A DNA stretch of 64,000 nucleotides, taken from assembly GCF_026262505.1 (NCBI RefSeq), contig NC_067208.1:19663962-19727961 (forward strand). The letters are read 5' to 3'. The notes beneath the pieces were generated by a model. The model did not search any database and was not told where the DNA came from. It worked only from the letters and a program-made list of their open reading frames with translations. Every line of letters starts with the position of its first letter. Positions within the stretch are counted from its first letter, which is position 1. The stretch is from Trichomonas vaginalis G3. Taxonomy: Eukaryota; Parabasalia; Trichomonadida; Trichomonadidae. Made by a program: the position numbers and the translations under genes. Shown here piece by piece: positions 41,942-52,725 of this stretch.

Positions 41942-44900
41942 TTATTTTCTTGAAGATTTCACATAAAGGTTATTAACCTGGCTTCCTTGACCTTTAATAG
42001 TTTTCTGGTTTCCTGGAATAACAATCTGTCCGTGTCTTGCATCTTTGAGCATTCCTCGCAAAGCCTTGGAATCAACTTTTCCGCTCAATTCACCCAAAAT
42101 TTGCAAACTTTCTGCGTAACTTTGGTTTTCATTCTGAACAGATTTGGTTTGTTGCGGAATCTCTTCGCCATTGATATGTGTTTGCTGAACAAACTGCCTG
42201 TTCTGCTGCATCATCTTTACTTTCTGTGAAGGCTCCGGTTTCGGCATGTACTTCATTACAACTTCTTCTGGAATGGATAATTCGTTTTCTCTAACTAGCA
42301 AAGCAGAAGCGTCCAATGCCATCATCCTTGCTTTCTGCTCTCTCTGAGTTATTTCTTCCTTCAAAGCCTGCGCTCTTGCCAATGATTTCCTTTGCTGTTC
42401 GATCATTCTGTCGAAGAATCTTGTGGAAGCATTTGTTCCTAATAGTTTGTTTTGCTTCTGCAAGTTCTCCAATTGCCTCATTTGTTTCTGGATTTCGTCG
42501 CTTGTTTCGGCTTTCATTTTCTCGATGTATTTCAAGTTTTCTTTCAATGGTTTTTGCATCCTCAACAAGTTTCTCAATCTCTCGATTTCCCTCTTGAGAA
42601 TTCTTATTGTTTCTTCTCGTGCCATGATCGATTTGACTAGGTGTGCGTTCTCATCTTTAGCGCAGTCGTATCTCATCTTTTGTATCTTCATTTCGCTGTC
42701 ATGTCGATTGCTTTCTCTCCTCAGTTGTATGATTTGTTTCTGGTCTGTTGCTCTCTGGTTTTTGAGGTCAATGTATTCGATGACTCTTTGCTTGAGAGCT
42801 TGTTCGAATTCAATCAATCTGTCTTTGTATAACTTGACAGCTTTAGACATGTCATTCTTCGCATTTGGAACTTTTGAAATCGAATCATTGACCATTTTCT
42901 CGAGTAATTGGTTCTTTAATGATTCATTCTCCATTTTGATTTGTTCCAGCTTTGCTTCCAATTCGTGTGTGAGTTTGACAGCATCACTTAGTTTGTTGTT
43001 TGCATTGTCAAGCTCGTTGTTGAGTGATGATGATTGCTTTTCGAATTCTGATGCTTTCTTCTTATTCATCTGGCTTTCGAAAACAATTTCATCGACTCTA
43101 TTTCTCAAGGATTTGTTGTCAACTTCGGCATCATTTGCCTGGTTGAACAATTCATCAAATCTTGATTTCAAATCGTTATACCTCTTCTCTGTTTCAAGAA
43201 GAGCTTTTGATTTATCTTGAAGCATACTTTCTGTTTCTCTAAGTTGCTTATCTTTGAGGATTTCGTTCTGGTGACTTTCTTTCAATGCAACATCAGTCAG
43301 CTTACTTAAATCTTCAATTTGTCTTTCTAAAAGGATTTTTTGCTCTTCCAAAGTTTGAACTTTTTTGTCATTTGCGATTTTCTCGTTCATTTGCGTTGCT
43401 TTCAACAAAGAAAGATCTCTGTTCACCATCATTTTCTCTGTTTCGTTTCTCTGTATCTCTTTTTCCAAAAACTGTATTCTGTCTCTTAAGTTCTGAGTCA
43501 TTTCCTGAGCTCTCTTATTTATTGTTCTTTCGTTCAACATCTCAATGACGTTTGTCAGTGAATTGTAAATGTTTTGGGGCTGAGGGGTTTCTTTTTCAGT
43601 CATTTTCTCAACGTTATCTAGAATCAAAGAAGCTCCAACAGCTTGTATCAACGTGTTGTTTTTAGATCTTTTCGCAATTTCGTTGATAACTTTCATCGCT
43701 GATTCATTGGAATTAAACAATTTGTTTTTGTTCGGATTTCCATATAACAATTCTTCCAATTCTCCCTGAGCCTTTCTTACTAATTGGGCTCCATCTGGTT
43801 CGTTCTGTGCTTTCTTTGCAATTTCTAAATCTTTCTGTAATTTGAGAATTTCCTTTTCTTGTTCTTGTACTTGTTTAACAGCTGTACTAAATGCTGTATC
43901 TAATTGTTCTGTTGTCATCAGCTCTGACTTCATGTCAACAACGTTTTGAGATAAGTCTAATGACAGGTCATTCAACTTCTGCGTATTTATAAGTTTATCA
44001 GTTGAAACTTTCGTGAAACTGTCAACTAATTGTAATTGCGATCCCAACTTTGATTTTGTATTTTCCAAAATCAATCTTGTTATGTTTTGAGCGTTTTCTA
44101 TTGCGTTTTTCGCATTCATTGTCATCTGTTTCGTTTTCTCTTCCTTCTTCATTTGTATTCCTTTGTTTGCAATCTCTGTCATCGAGTTTCCTGCGTCATT
44201 CAGTGTTTTCTGGATTTCATCAACTGTTTGCTTGAGTTCTGTTGCTTTTGCAGCTTGCAACATTACTAGTTGTTGCTTCAGTTCATTTAGTTGTTTCCTC
44301 TGTGTCTCGAATTGTTCGATTCTTGGATCATCTTTCTTTGGAACATTTATTGTATAGCTAGCAGTTTTCTCTATTGTTGAACGGATTTTTCTTTTAACGT
44401 TTTCGATTTTCTCGAGATTTATTGTTTTTCTTGTTTGTTTCGGCATTTCTTCCACTGAGAAACCGATGTCAACTTTCTCTACAACATCAGTGTTGATTTG
44501 GACATCTGTTTTCTGTTTTTCTTCTACGGAGAACGTGTTTCCTGTGTCTTCAAGAGAAATTTCTGGTTTCATTGTTTGTGTTTCCATTGTAGAAGCGTAG
44601 AAAACACTTTTGATCTTTGGAATGTTCTCTTGTTCTGTTTGTATTGACACATTTGTTGTTTGCAACAAGTTCTGTGTCTGTGTAACATTATCCAATTTCT
44701 CTACTTCTTCCTGTTTTTGAGTTTGCGTCACTGCTTCATCTGTTTCTGGTTTTACTTGGCATTCATTCTCAACTAACTCATTCACTGTTGGAGTTCTCAT
44801 CATCTTGTTTGGAGAAGTCATCACATCATTCCTAACAACAACATCTTTTTCATTAGCAAAATCATTTTGTTTTTCATTAATTTGATTTGTTACTTCGATT

Positions 44901-47900
44901 TGGTTTGATGTGATGGAAAGTTGAGGGCGCTTAGATGAAGAAGAAACAGGAGTTGGAGACTTGTTGACGTTGAGTTCTGTGTTTGTTTCGATAGATAATG
45001 ATCCGATGTGTCTTTTATTCATCTCTTCCAACTCAGAAATTCTTTCTTTCATCTGGGAAATCAAAGAATCTTTTTCGATGTCCAAAGTGACGCCGATGGA
45101 ATTCTGCATTTGTAGTTTCTTCTGTGGATCTGATTCTTCTTCAATTGCTTGCAGTTCTGATACAACCAAAGCCAGTTTCTTCGAAAGAGCTTTAGTTTCT
45201 TCGATTCTTTGTATCGAAGCTGTTGCAACTGCAGCGTGATCTGTTTCTTCAGTGATTTCTTCAACTGTTGGAATGTCAATGATAGTTCCTTCGTTTGTCA
45301 TTATCTGCATCTCTATCTGCTGTTTCTCTTCAGGTAATTCTGGAATTTCTGGGTCAATTGTTGGAGGAATTTCTGGAGTTATTTCTCCGTTTTCATTGAT
45401 TGCAAAGATTTCGATGTTTGGCTGAGTTTCCAATGACAAATTAGAGTTGTTTCCAATCAAATTAACATAAACAGCAACGCTTTGTTTAGGAACTTCGGGC
45501 CTTTCAACAAGTTTCTCAACAATTTTCTCTTTTTCTATAATTTGCGGCTCTTTTTCAATTATTTTTTCTCTTTCTATTATTTGCGGTTCTTTCTCTATTA
45601 TCTTCTCTTTTTCTACAATCTTTTCTTTCTCGATTATCTCTGGTTTGAGTGCATCTGTTTGAGTGTCTGTCGATGAAAGCTCTTTGTCTTCATCTTGGAA
45701 AATTTCAACAGAATCTGATTGTGTCAAAACGGTTTTCGGTTTTTCAGAAATTTCTGGAGTATTTCTTTCTGATTTTTCTGGAGTTTTTCTTGATGATTTC
45801 TCTGGAGATTTTCTTTCTATGTCTGTATTTATTACTTCATTAGAAAGAGAAAGTTTTGTATACGAATGCAACAAATTGATATTGTTTTCGTATTCAGAAA
45901 GCTCCAAATTCTTTTTAATTGGAACGTAATGAGCTACAATTTCTTTCTGCAGAGAAAGTCTTATTTCTCTCTGTTCTTGTGCATTTATCTGTTTGACAAT
46001 GACTTCTTGTGCAGGCTGAGGAATAATTGGCTCGTAATAGTTGAAAATATATTCGAAATCCAGTTCCAACAAAGTCTTTGGTTTGTTTAATGAGTCCATG
46101 TGTATCTTTTGTATTGTTTTGTATCTCTTCTTGTATGCTTCCAATTCATCTTTCGTGTTTTGCAGTTCTTCAACTGATTTTCTGAAATTTTCTGTCAAAT
46201 CAGTCAACATTTGTCCGTCATCTTTTGCCTGCAAAGATTTCTGGAGAATGTCATTATCTACTTCCAATTTCATCTTCTGGCTTTGTAGTTTCTGGTATTC
46301 GTCATTCTGTCTGTCTATTTCAGCTTTCAAATGATTTATTTCTTCAGTAAAACTGGAGTCTTCGTCTTTCTGTTGCAACTGAGATTGTAAATTAACAATT
46401 GATTCTCTTAAGTTGGAATTCTCTTCTTCTTTTGCAGTGTTTTTAGTTTTTAGTTCTCCTAGTTGCTCCTTTAGTTTGTCTAGTTCTGCCTGGTAGTATT
46501 TGTCCATTGTGTCCTTTTGTTGGGCCAGTTTCTTTATGTATTGACTTTCTGTGTCTCTTTTCGCCTTCAAAACAGCGTTGTTTATGTCTGTGTTGTTTGT
46601 TTCTGGTTCTTCTTTAGGAACTTCTTGTTCAACGACTGTTACAGGAGGAGGATTGTTTTGTACCTGGAAAACAGACAATTTCTCGATTTGTGAGTTCAAA
46701 TCTGAAATTTTATTTTCAGAATTTTCCAAGTTTTGTTTTAATTTGAAAATTTGGTCGTCTTTTTCTTTGTTTGACGCTTCCAGCTTCTCCATGTAACTTC
46801 TGAACTCGTTCTGCACATTCTCTAGTTTCGTTGCGTACTCTGCTTTGAGTTCAGCCTCTTTTATTCCTCTCTTCGTTTTCTCTTCTTCCAACTGCGAAAA
46901 AATCAATTTCGTCGCTTCGTTGTCAGACAACTTCGAATCTAACGAGTGTTTGAGACGTGTTATCTCATCTAGATAGTTCTGCTGCATTGCATTGTACTTC
47001 TCTTTGTTCTCTTCTTCCATTCTCTGCATTTTATCCTGATACTGCTTTTCCAAAATTTCGAATTTTCTCTGGAAATTTTGTTCAACTGATTTCATCAGGG
47101 CGTCGTTGTTTGTTACTGATGCTGCTGACTTCATCAACTGGTTTCTCGCCTCTACTTCCCTCAGTTCGTACTCTCTCTGTATTTCTTTCAGCTGCTTCTT
47201 GTATTCCTGGTTGTTGTTTTTGAGTTTGTTCGTCATTTCTTCTTGTAACTTGTTGTTTTCGGCTTCAAGCTCTTTTATCTTCTTCTTGAAAAGGTCTTCC
47301 ATGGTAGAACGCTCTGTATTCTGTGATCTTTCGGAGTTTTGCTTGCTATCTTTTTCAATAATTAATTCATTTAGGAGATTCTCGTTTTTGGTTGATAAAG
47401 CATCGATTCTTTCATTCAATGCGAGTATTTGAGTATTCATAATTGACTTTTCCATTTCTTTTATCTCAATTTCGTGTTGTAAATCTGTAATTTGATTTTT
47501 TAGCTTGTTTACGAGCATTTCTGACTCTTCGAGCTTAACAGTAAGGTATGCTGCAGCTTGCTGGTGCTGATATGCCCCATTATCATCACCAGTTGGCTGA
47601 GAATTGTTTCCTGTATTTATTATAACGGATTTACCTATAAGTTCTGATATTCTTGCGTTTAGGCTCTTGATCATTTCTTCTTGTTGAGCAATTTTCTCGA
47701 GTGATTGATCTAATTTCTTTTTCATATCCTTATTCGGCTGATTTTTATTTCTTTTGTTGTTATGAGCGGCATTATTTTGTAGGCTTTCGTTAATTTGCAT
47801 TAATTCTTTAATTTGCGCGTCTTTTTTCTGTAAAGCAATCTCCATTTGATGAATATTTAAATAACTTTTCGCTGCGAATTCGCTGTGTAACTTCATAACT

Positions 47901-48499
47901 CGGTTAACTTTATCATGCATACCAACTGTATCATTAGAAAGGGCTGTAACAGCTTCTTCCGATGCAATTTGTAATGCAGGATCGATATAATTCGCTGTTT
48001 CGCTGCTAGCAGTGTCAGATGATAGCTTAGACTTCTGATCATTAAGCCAAGTACTTATATCCGTTAATTGCGTAGACTGATTGTCTTTTAATTCCTTGTT
48101 TTTGTTAATTAATTCGTCAACAATAGATTTCGATTCGTCAAGAATTTGTTTTGAATCTAAAGATCGGACGTTAAATTGCATGTCGAGCGTTTGCATATCT
48201 TTAAATCTTGCTTCATCTTGCGAAGCTTCGTAACCTTTTACAACAGCTCCAATTCTATCAGTAACTTCACCGATTTTAATCATTGGATCATCGGGATTAT
48301 AGTCATGAATGTCTTTTGTAATAGGTTTTTGAAGCCTGTTATCTTGTCCGGCTGTTTCATATGAAACTAATGGCGGTAATTCTTTTTTGGCAAAATATTT
48401 TTGAGCCTCAGATGCAGATCTGCTAGATTTTTGTGGTTTTTCGGGGACAAACCTGTCTAGGACAGAAAGATTAGCCCTAGGCACAGGTTTTCTATTCAT
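41942..48499 (-). CDS. Giant coiled-coil cytoskeletal-type protein
   Basis: 2185 residues in one frame, nearly all heptad-rich alpha-helical coil. Residues 1-60 are basic and Pro-containing (RKPVPRANLSVLDRFVPEKP). Long coils run about 205-820 and 1440-2080, with a lower-coil, acidic and Ser/Thr-rich centre (about 880-1400). That centre contains a tandem EKEKIIEKEPQIIE-type repeat (residues about 955-1000) and several KSPTPVSSSS-like phospho-site clusters. No membrane segment or enzyme domain. Such proteins in trichomonads build the costa, pelta-axostyle or basal-body fibres; location here is inference. The similarity to myosin tails and golgins is that of generic coiled coils. The frame is intact despite 6.5 kb, arguing for a functional gene. 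Confidence 0.75.
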   Translation of the reverse strand: MNRKPVPRANLSVLDRFVPEKPQKSSRSASEAQKYFAKKELPPLVSYETAGQDNRLQKPITKDIHDYNPDDPMIKIGEVTDRIGAVVKGYEASQDEARFKDMQTLDMQFNVRSLDSKQILDESKSIVDELINKNKELKDNQSTQLTDISTWLNDQKSKLSSDTASSETANYIDPALQIASEEAVTALSNDTVGMHDKVNRVMKLHSEFAAKSYLNIHQMEIALQKKDAQIKELMQINESLQNNAAHNNKRNKNQPNKDMKKKLDQSLEKIAQQEEMIKSLNARISELIGKSVIINTGNNSQPTGDDNGAYQHQQAAAYLTVKLEESEMLVNKLKNQITDLQHEIEIKEMEKSIMNTQILALNERIDALSTKNENLLNELIIEKDSKQNSERSQNTERSTMEDLFKKKIKELEAENNKLQEEMTNKLKNNNQEYKKQLKEIQREYELREVEARNQLMKSAASVTNNDALMKSVEQNFQRKFEILEKQYQDKMQRMEEENKEKYNAMQQNYLDEITRLKHSLDSKLSDNEATKLIFSQLEEEKTKRGIKEAELKAEYATKLENVQNEFRSYMEKLEASNKEKDDQIFKLKQNLENSENKISDLNSQIEKLSVFQVQNNPPPVTVVEQEVPKEEPETNNTDINNAVLKAKRDTESQYIKKLAQQKDTMDKYYQAELDKLKEQLGELKTKNTAKEEENSNLRESIVNLQSQLQQKDEDSSFTEEINHLKAEIDRQNDEYQKLQSQKMKLEVDNDILQKSLQAKDDGQMLTDLTENFRKSVEELQNTKDELEAYKKRYKTIQKIHMDSLNKPKTLLELDFEYIFNYYEPIIPQPAQEVIVKQINAQEQREIRLSLQKEIVAHYVPIKKNLELSEYENNINLLHSYTKLSLSNEVINTDIERKSPEKSSRKTPEKSERNTPEISEKPKTVLTQSDSVEIFQDEDKELSSTDTQTDALKPEIIEKEKIVEKEKIIEKEPQIIEREKIIEKEPQIIEKEKIVEKLVERPEVPKQSVAVYVNLIGNNSNLSLETQPNIEIFAINENGEITPEIPPTIDPEIPELPEEKQQIEMQIMTNEGTIIDIPTVEEITEETDHAAVATASIQRIEETKALSKKLALVVSELQAIEEESDPQKKLQMQNSIGVTLDIEKDSLISQMKERISELEEMNKRHIGSLSIETNTELNVNKSPTPVSSSSKRPQLSITSNQIEVTNQINEKQNDFANEKDVVVRNDVMTSPNKMMRTPTVNELVENECQVKPETDEAVTQTQKQEEVEKLDNVTQTQNLLQTTNVSIQTEQENIPKIKSVFYASTMETQTMKPEISLEDTGNTFSVEEKQKTDVQINTDVVEKVDIGFSVEEMPKQTRKTINLEKIENVKRKIRSTIEKTASYTINVPKKDDPRIEQFETQRKQLNELKQQLVMLQAAKATELKQTVDEIQKTLNDAGNSMTEIANKGIQMKKEEKTKQMTMNAKNAIENAQNITRLILENTKSKLGSQLQLVDSFTKVSTDKLINTQKLNDLSLDLSQNVVDMKSELMTTEQLDTAFSTAVKQVQEQEKEILKLQKDLEIAKKAQNEPDGAQLVRKAQGELEELLYGNPNKNKLFNSNESAMKVINEIAKRSKNNTLIQAVGASLILDNVEKMTEKETPQPQNIYNSLTNVIEMLNERTINKRAQEMTQNLRDRIQFLEKEIQRNETEKMMVNRDLSLLKATQMNEKIANDKKVQTLEEQKILLERQIEDLSKLTDVALKESHQNEILKDKQLRETESMLQDKSKALLETEKRYNDLKSRFDELFNQANDAEVDNKSLRNRVDEIVFESQMNKKKASEFEKQSSSLNNELDNANNKLSDAVKLTHELEAKLEQIKMENESLKNQLLEKMVNDSISKVPNAKNDMSKAVKLYKDRLIEFEQALKQRVIEYIDLKNQRATDQKQIIQLRRESNRHDSEMKIQKMRYDCAKDENAHLVKSIMAREETIRILKREIERLRNLLRMQKPLKENLKYIEKMKAETSDEIQKQMRQLENLQKQNKLLGTNASTRFFDRMIEQQRKSLARAQALKEEITQREQKARMMALDASALLVRENELSIPEEVVMKYMPKPEPSQKVKMMQQNRQFVQQTHINGEEIPQQTKSVQNENQSYAESLQILGELSGKVDSKALRGMLKDARHGQIVIPGNQKTIKGQGSQVNNLYVKSSRK

Positions 48500-49019
48500 A
48501 TCTTTTTATAAAAAACGTGCTGCAAAAAGTGTCACTAAATCTTAAGAAGATTTTATACCAAATATAGTATTATAAGTCATCACTGCCGAAAATGTATTAA
48601 TGATTCCTTGGAGTAAATCTATTTCTATCATAATAATGTTGTTTTTCACGATATTTTTTTCAATTCAAAAATATCTCCATTAATTGACGCCAACAATATA
48701 CTAACTTTCAATCACTATGGTTTACTCATAAGTTTAATATAACTTAATAACTATCAAATTGCTGTTTGTGTTATTGTATGCAATTGGTTACTATAAACAT
48801 TGATTATTTAAAAGAAATCAATAACAGCTTCACTTAGAACCCTTTCTGAAAGTTATGTTTCACCGCTCCCATAATTATAATAATTAACATTTCATTGAAA
48901 CTGTCTGTATTGAAATAATTAATATACTAACTATAAAGAGTAGATGGGTGAAAAAGATACAATGCTCAATAAAGCAAGAAGGTGAAATTATTTATTCTTG
49001 GTGAAATTAATAAATATTT
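48500..49019. other. Intergenic spacer
   Basis: 520 bp of AT-rich sequence between two minus-strand genes. No gene or repeat seen. Confidence 0.5.
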
Positions 49020-50642
49020 TTATCTTTTGATTGGTTTTGGTGAAAGAAGTTTCTTGACATTATCAATTGATGACAACGAAGATGGTGTTTTACCATCCAA
49101 ATTCTTCTCATTTCTGAGAACTCTTTTTACAGAACAGAGATGTTTCACAATTTCATAACATTCTTCTCCTGACTGGCAAGCGAGATGAAGTGGAGTGTTT
49201 CCTTTCTTATCCTTCTCATTCACTCTCACCTGAACTTGACTACAGAGATATTTAACGACATTCAAAGAACAGCTGATGCAAGCTCTGTGCAAAGGTGTTT
49301 CTCCGAACTTATCTTTCATGTTCAAATCGATATTTGGCAGCTGAGCAAGATATTTCATGACGTTCAAAGCGTCTCCTTCTGCAGCCCAGTGGATTGAAGT
49401 GTCTCCATCATCATCCTTCGCTGTAACCTCTATTCCTTTGATGGAACAAAGATACTTAACAATGTTTATCGCATCAATTTTGGCAGCAATGTTTAATAGA
49501 GTATTGTTGCGGAATGATGGATATCTCCTATTGACATCAACATGTTGGAAAATAAACTTGATGCCATCAATGCAATCACTTACGCAAAAGCCAAAAACAA
49601 TGGAAGATAAAGCACTTTCCTTCTCGAATATAGTGTAACCAGAGTTGTTCAATTTTTCAATCATGTAAGGTTTAGAATTTTGAGCTGCGAAACTTAAAAT
49701 CGTGTTTTGGCCAAACGCAATATCACAGAATCCATTTACTATGGCATATGTGATCGCACTTGAATCATTGTTGCTGCAACTCCTATCTATTATATTAAAA
49801 ACAGATTCAAAAGTCTCATGATCATCATTAATTGGCTGATATTGCTGTAATTCAAGAAGATTTGTATCATCTCCTTGTAATCTATTCATAGCTGCTCCGC
49901 TTTGCTCTTGAAGGAATTTGATTTGGGCTTCCTTTTTCTTCAACTCAACATCTAGGTATTTTATTGCTTTTTCAACTTTTGTTAATCTAGATGTCTTGAG
50001 ATTTAGCTCTGTATTGGCTTCTGTGATCGAGTTTTGGAGCTCAATAATCAATTTTTTGTTCTCAGATATGGCGTTTTCTCTCTGTCTGAGCTCCTCTTGT
50101 AGATTTCTTATAGCTTCATCCTTATTTGAGCAAGATTTTTTCAATTCCTGTAATTCATTATTTGACTCGATCGAATTTCCAGAGTTTTTTCCTTTGGGGC
50201 TCTTAGATTCATTATTAATTTTCTTATTGGGTGATGATTTCGCTGAAGTTTGTTGACTTTTCAGAAGATTAAATTCGCATTTTTCTATTGCGGATTCAAC
50301 CATTAGATTTGACTTATCTGCAAGATCGCTAATGTAGTTGAACATATGTCTGAACGGTCTTGCTTTTAATACTTTGTATAATGTCTCAAAATAGTCCAAA
50401 ATCTTATTACTATCGGTTCCAAGTTCAACATTACAATGTCTAAAGATATTGAATGCATCTGCTGGGCCGTATTTATCCTGAGACTGCTGCATTATTGCAG
50501 TTGCCTGCTCAATTGTTAGTTTGGCAACACGAAGAATTTGAAATATTTGATCTAAATCAAATGTGCAGTAGAACATCTTACTGTCAATGTATTTCTTGAT
50601 ATTGTTTGAAGCAGCAACAGCATCAAATGCTGATTTCTGCAT
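49020..50642 (-). CDS. Coiled-coil/ankyrin repeat protein
   Basis: 540 residues. An N-terminal helical region (about 1-120, YGPADAFNIFRHCNVELG) is followed by a Ser/Lys-rich linker (SPNKKINNESKSPKGKNSGN). A coiled coil occupies about 165-255, and then ankyrin repeats of about 33 residues fill 290-530: NTLLNIAAKIDAINIVKYL, DTSIHWAAEGDALNVMKYLA, ETPLHRACISCSLNVVKYL, NTPLHLACQSGEECYEIVKH. It is a presumed scaffold; the coil suggests dimerisation. Start at cat 50640-50642. The frame is intact. It differs from the DUF3447 genes in this window by its coiled coil and Ser/Lys linker and by having no minisatellite. Confidence 0.85.
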   Translation of the reverse strand: MQKSAFDAVAASNNIKKYIDSKMFYCTFDLDQIFQILRVAKLTIEQATAIMQQSQDKYGPADAFNIFRHCNVELGTDSNKILDYFETLYKVLKARPFRHMFNYISDLADKSNLMVESAIEKCEFNLLKSQQTSAKSSPNKKINNESKSPKGKNSGNSIESNNELQELKKSCSNKDEAIRNLQEELRQRENAISENKKLIIELQNSITEANTELNLKTSRLTKVEKAIKYLDVELKKKEAQIKFLQEQSGAAMNRLQGDDTNLLELQQYQPINDDHETFESVFNIIDRSCSNNDSSAITYAIVNGFCDIAFGQNTILSFAAQNSKPYMIEKLNNSGYTIFEKESALSSIVFGFCVSDCIDGIKFIFQHVDVNRRYPSFRNNTLLNIAAKIDAINIVKYLCSIKGIEVTAKDDDGDTSIHWAAEGDALNVMKYLAQLPNIDLNMKDKFGETPLHRACISCSLNVVKYLCSQVQVRVNEKDKKGNTPLHLACQSGEECYEIVKHLCSVKRVLRNEKNLDGKTPSSLSSIDNVKKLLSPKPIKR

Positions 50643-51052
50643 AAAATGTCAGATATTTTTCAAATAAAATCTTTACAAAAAGATAAACATTTGAATACAG
50701 ACTTTTTTTTTATCCATTCAAATCATATTTTAAACGTCTAAGGCATGATAGAGCATATTCAAGATGCATCGGTATTAATAGATGATATTTGTTCTAACAA
50801 TTAGTAAAATGTCCAGATGGGCGCGTTGAAATTGTGAATTTCACCAACATTTTAATTATTCTGAAAATCTAACTACAAATCAATCAAGTATGAGTTAAAA
50901 ATGATTCTCGACCAATCAAATCAAGAAAACAGTTTAAAAGATTAAATATTTTTCTCAAATATTCGTTTTCAAAGGCCAAATAAGCTAAATTTTTAAATGA
51001 CATTTGAATTCTTGATAAAGCAATACAACTGTAAATATATAAGTATACAACG
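50643..51052. other. Divergent intergenic region
   Basis: 410 bp, AT-rich, between divergent genes; no clear initiator or other feature identified. Confidence 0.45.
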
Positions 51053-51403
51053 ATGTACGTTTATCTAGAAAAAAAAATTGAGATGGAAGCTACAGCATTT
51101 TCGCAAGAGCTCCAAGATCTCAAGGAAGAATCAGCAAATCTAATAAATTCAATAAGAGAATTTGGCACAAAATATCAAGAAAGAAACCATTCAAGGCAAA
51201 TTCTTATTGAAGATCTTCGCGAACTTCTTCCTGAAGACCAATTTCAGAGATTTAGTGCTCTTCTAAATGATACATTTGAGGAAAGTACAGATTTTCCACA
51301 GGAATCTAAACTAGAAATCGATATCGATCCTGAAGATCCACTAACATCTCTTAGGCAAGCCCGTGAACAAATTATGCAACAATTAGATCAAGGAGAGGCT
51401 TAA
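51053..51403 (+). CDS. Small acidic coiled-coil protein, unknown
   Basis: 116 residues from ATG 51053, or 106 from the in-frame ATG at 51083 (MEATAFSQELQDLKEE), which may be the true start because the first ten residues are unlike the rest. The helical coil spans about 11-60, then DLRELLPEDQFQRFSALLND, an acidic patch (EIDIDPEDPLTSL) and a terminal helix (REQIMQQLDQGE). No signal or membrane segment. Composition and length suit a subunit of a larger assembly (intraflagellar, spliceosomal or kinetochore-type helical hairpins look like this), but no family is recognised. Confidence 0.6.
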   Translation: MYVYLEKKIEMEATAFSQELQDLKEESANLINSIREFGTKYQERNHSRQILIEDLRELLPEDQFQRFSALLNDTFEESTDFPQESKLEIDIDPEDPLTSLRQAREQIMQQLDQGEA

Positions 51404-52313
51404 TTTATATTCTCGTTCTCAGGCAAATTCAATTACATTTTTGAACCATGTAATAGAGAAAAATATTCGAAATATGTTTGAAATCATTTAAAATATTTGT
51501 TCGTAATTTCATTAGGCATAAATGGTTAATTAATTTTTTAAACTTATTAAATATTTTGTAACCTTTGTGGATCGATTACCAGAAACTGGGGCATTCATTT
51601 GGAAACTGATATGATAATGATAATTACATCAGCATTTAGTAGAATTTATTCAATAAAAAAACTTTTTTTCGTATATTGACCATAAGTAACAGATAAGTCC
51701 ACAAAACAAGTATACGATAAACATACTAAATTGCTGTTTTAGTCGTAAAGGCTGTATATCAAGATGGTACAGTCTCACTGATTTTGAGAAATTGGGCATT
51801 ATCAGAAATCATATTATCATAGACATGATCAACTATTTTGTGTTCAATTACTATAAATCCGTAGCTAAAATTGGTCTAGCAAGGGATCTGAAGCAAATGC
51901 AATCTCAACCGTTAAAATTGATACGATATCGTTTCCAAGATTATAAATTTGATAAATTTCTGCTAAATGACGTTCAATGAAGATCTTTTATGTTTTTTAA
52001 GGTTTTATTTCAAGAAGTTGAAAATTGTGATCCGACTTGAACCAAATTAGAGGAAATATCTATTATTATCTGAAGTTAATTATATTATAAAAATAGTCAG
52101 ATCGATAAAATAATAAACGTGTAAAAAAGTTCTTTATGAATGATGGTTGAGTGAATCGATCGAATTAATTATTATTCAAAATTTATTGAATACTATTCAA
52201 ATTTTTTGAATTCTAAATTTTGATTGTGCAACTTTTATTCGACATTATATTCTGAATTTGAATTAAGTATTTTTATATTTTTCAAATTAATAAGTCTAAA
52301 AATTGAGGATGTT
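51404..52313. other. AT-rich intergenic region
   Basis: About 900 bp. A 62-codon frame at 51792-51980 lacks an ATG start and has no known domain. Nothing else stands out before the inverted-repeat element. Confidence 0.45.
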
Positions 52314-52587
52314 TTATTGTCGTCTGGAAAAAGTGACAAAATTATTATTGTCGTCTAAAAAGGTGACAAATTATTATTGTCGTCTGGAAAAGTGACAAAA
52401 TTATCATTGTCGTCTAAAAAATAGATTTTTCAAGCATGTTTCGGTACCTAAATAAAGGAAGAACATCAATTCCATCTATGTATATAGTATGCAAACACGC
52501 ATGATATATGGAGTAGCTCTTTATCTGGCTAAAAATCCTATTATTTGAAAATTCGCATTGTCGTCTAAAACCGCCAGACGACAATAA
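52314..52587. mobile_element. Short inverted-repeat (MITE-like) element with internal tandem repeats
   Basis: TTATTGTCGTCTGG at 52314-52327 is the exact inverse complement of CCAGACGACAATAA at 52574-52587, bounding 274 bp. From the left end, GTCGTCT recurs at 52319, 52350, 52379 and 52409 (29-31 bp spacing), with GAAAAAGTGACAAA-like filler between copies. Another copy at 52560 forms a hairpin with the right terminus. No coding capacity. A non-autonomous DNA element is likely; I cannot identify a clean target-site duplication, so the exact ends are uncertain. Confidence 0.5.
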
Positions 52588-52725
52588 TAATACCCCCTAA
52601 AAATTATTTTGATAAATTCCAGAGGAGTGATATAGATCAATTATACTTTTAATTTCGGCCGTTCATAAACATCGTATTGATTCAAACAATTGAATATATC
52701 TTTTCTCAATTTTTTAGAACTTTTA

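Noticed and set aside
42316-47432. Many Ser/Phe-rich plus-strand frames inside the coiled-coil gene
   Set aside because: Antisense reading of Glu/Lys/Leu-rich coil; no signal or domain continuity.
51792-51980. 62-codon plus-strand frame
   Set aside because: Starts at TTG, no homology seen, isolated in AT-rich DNA.
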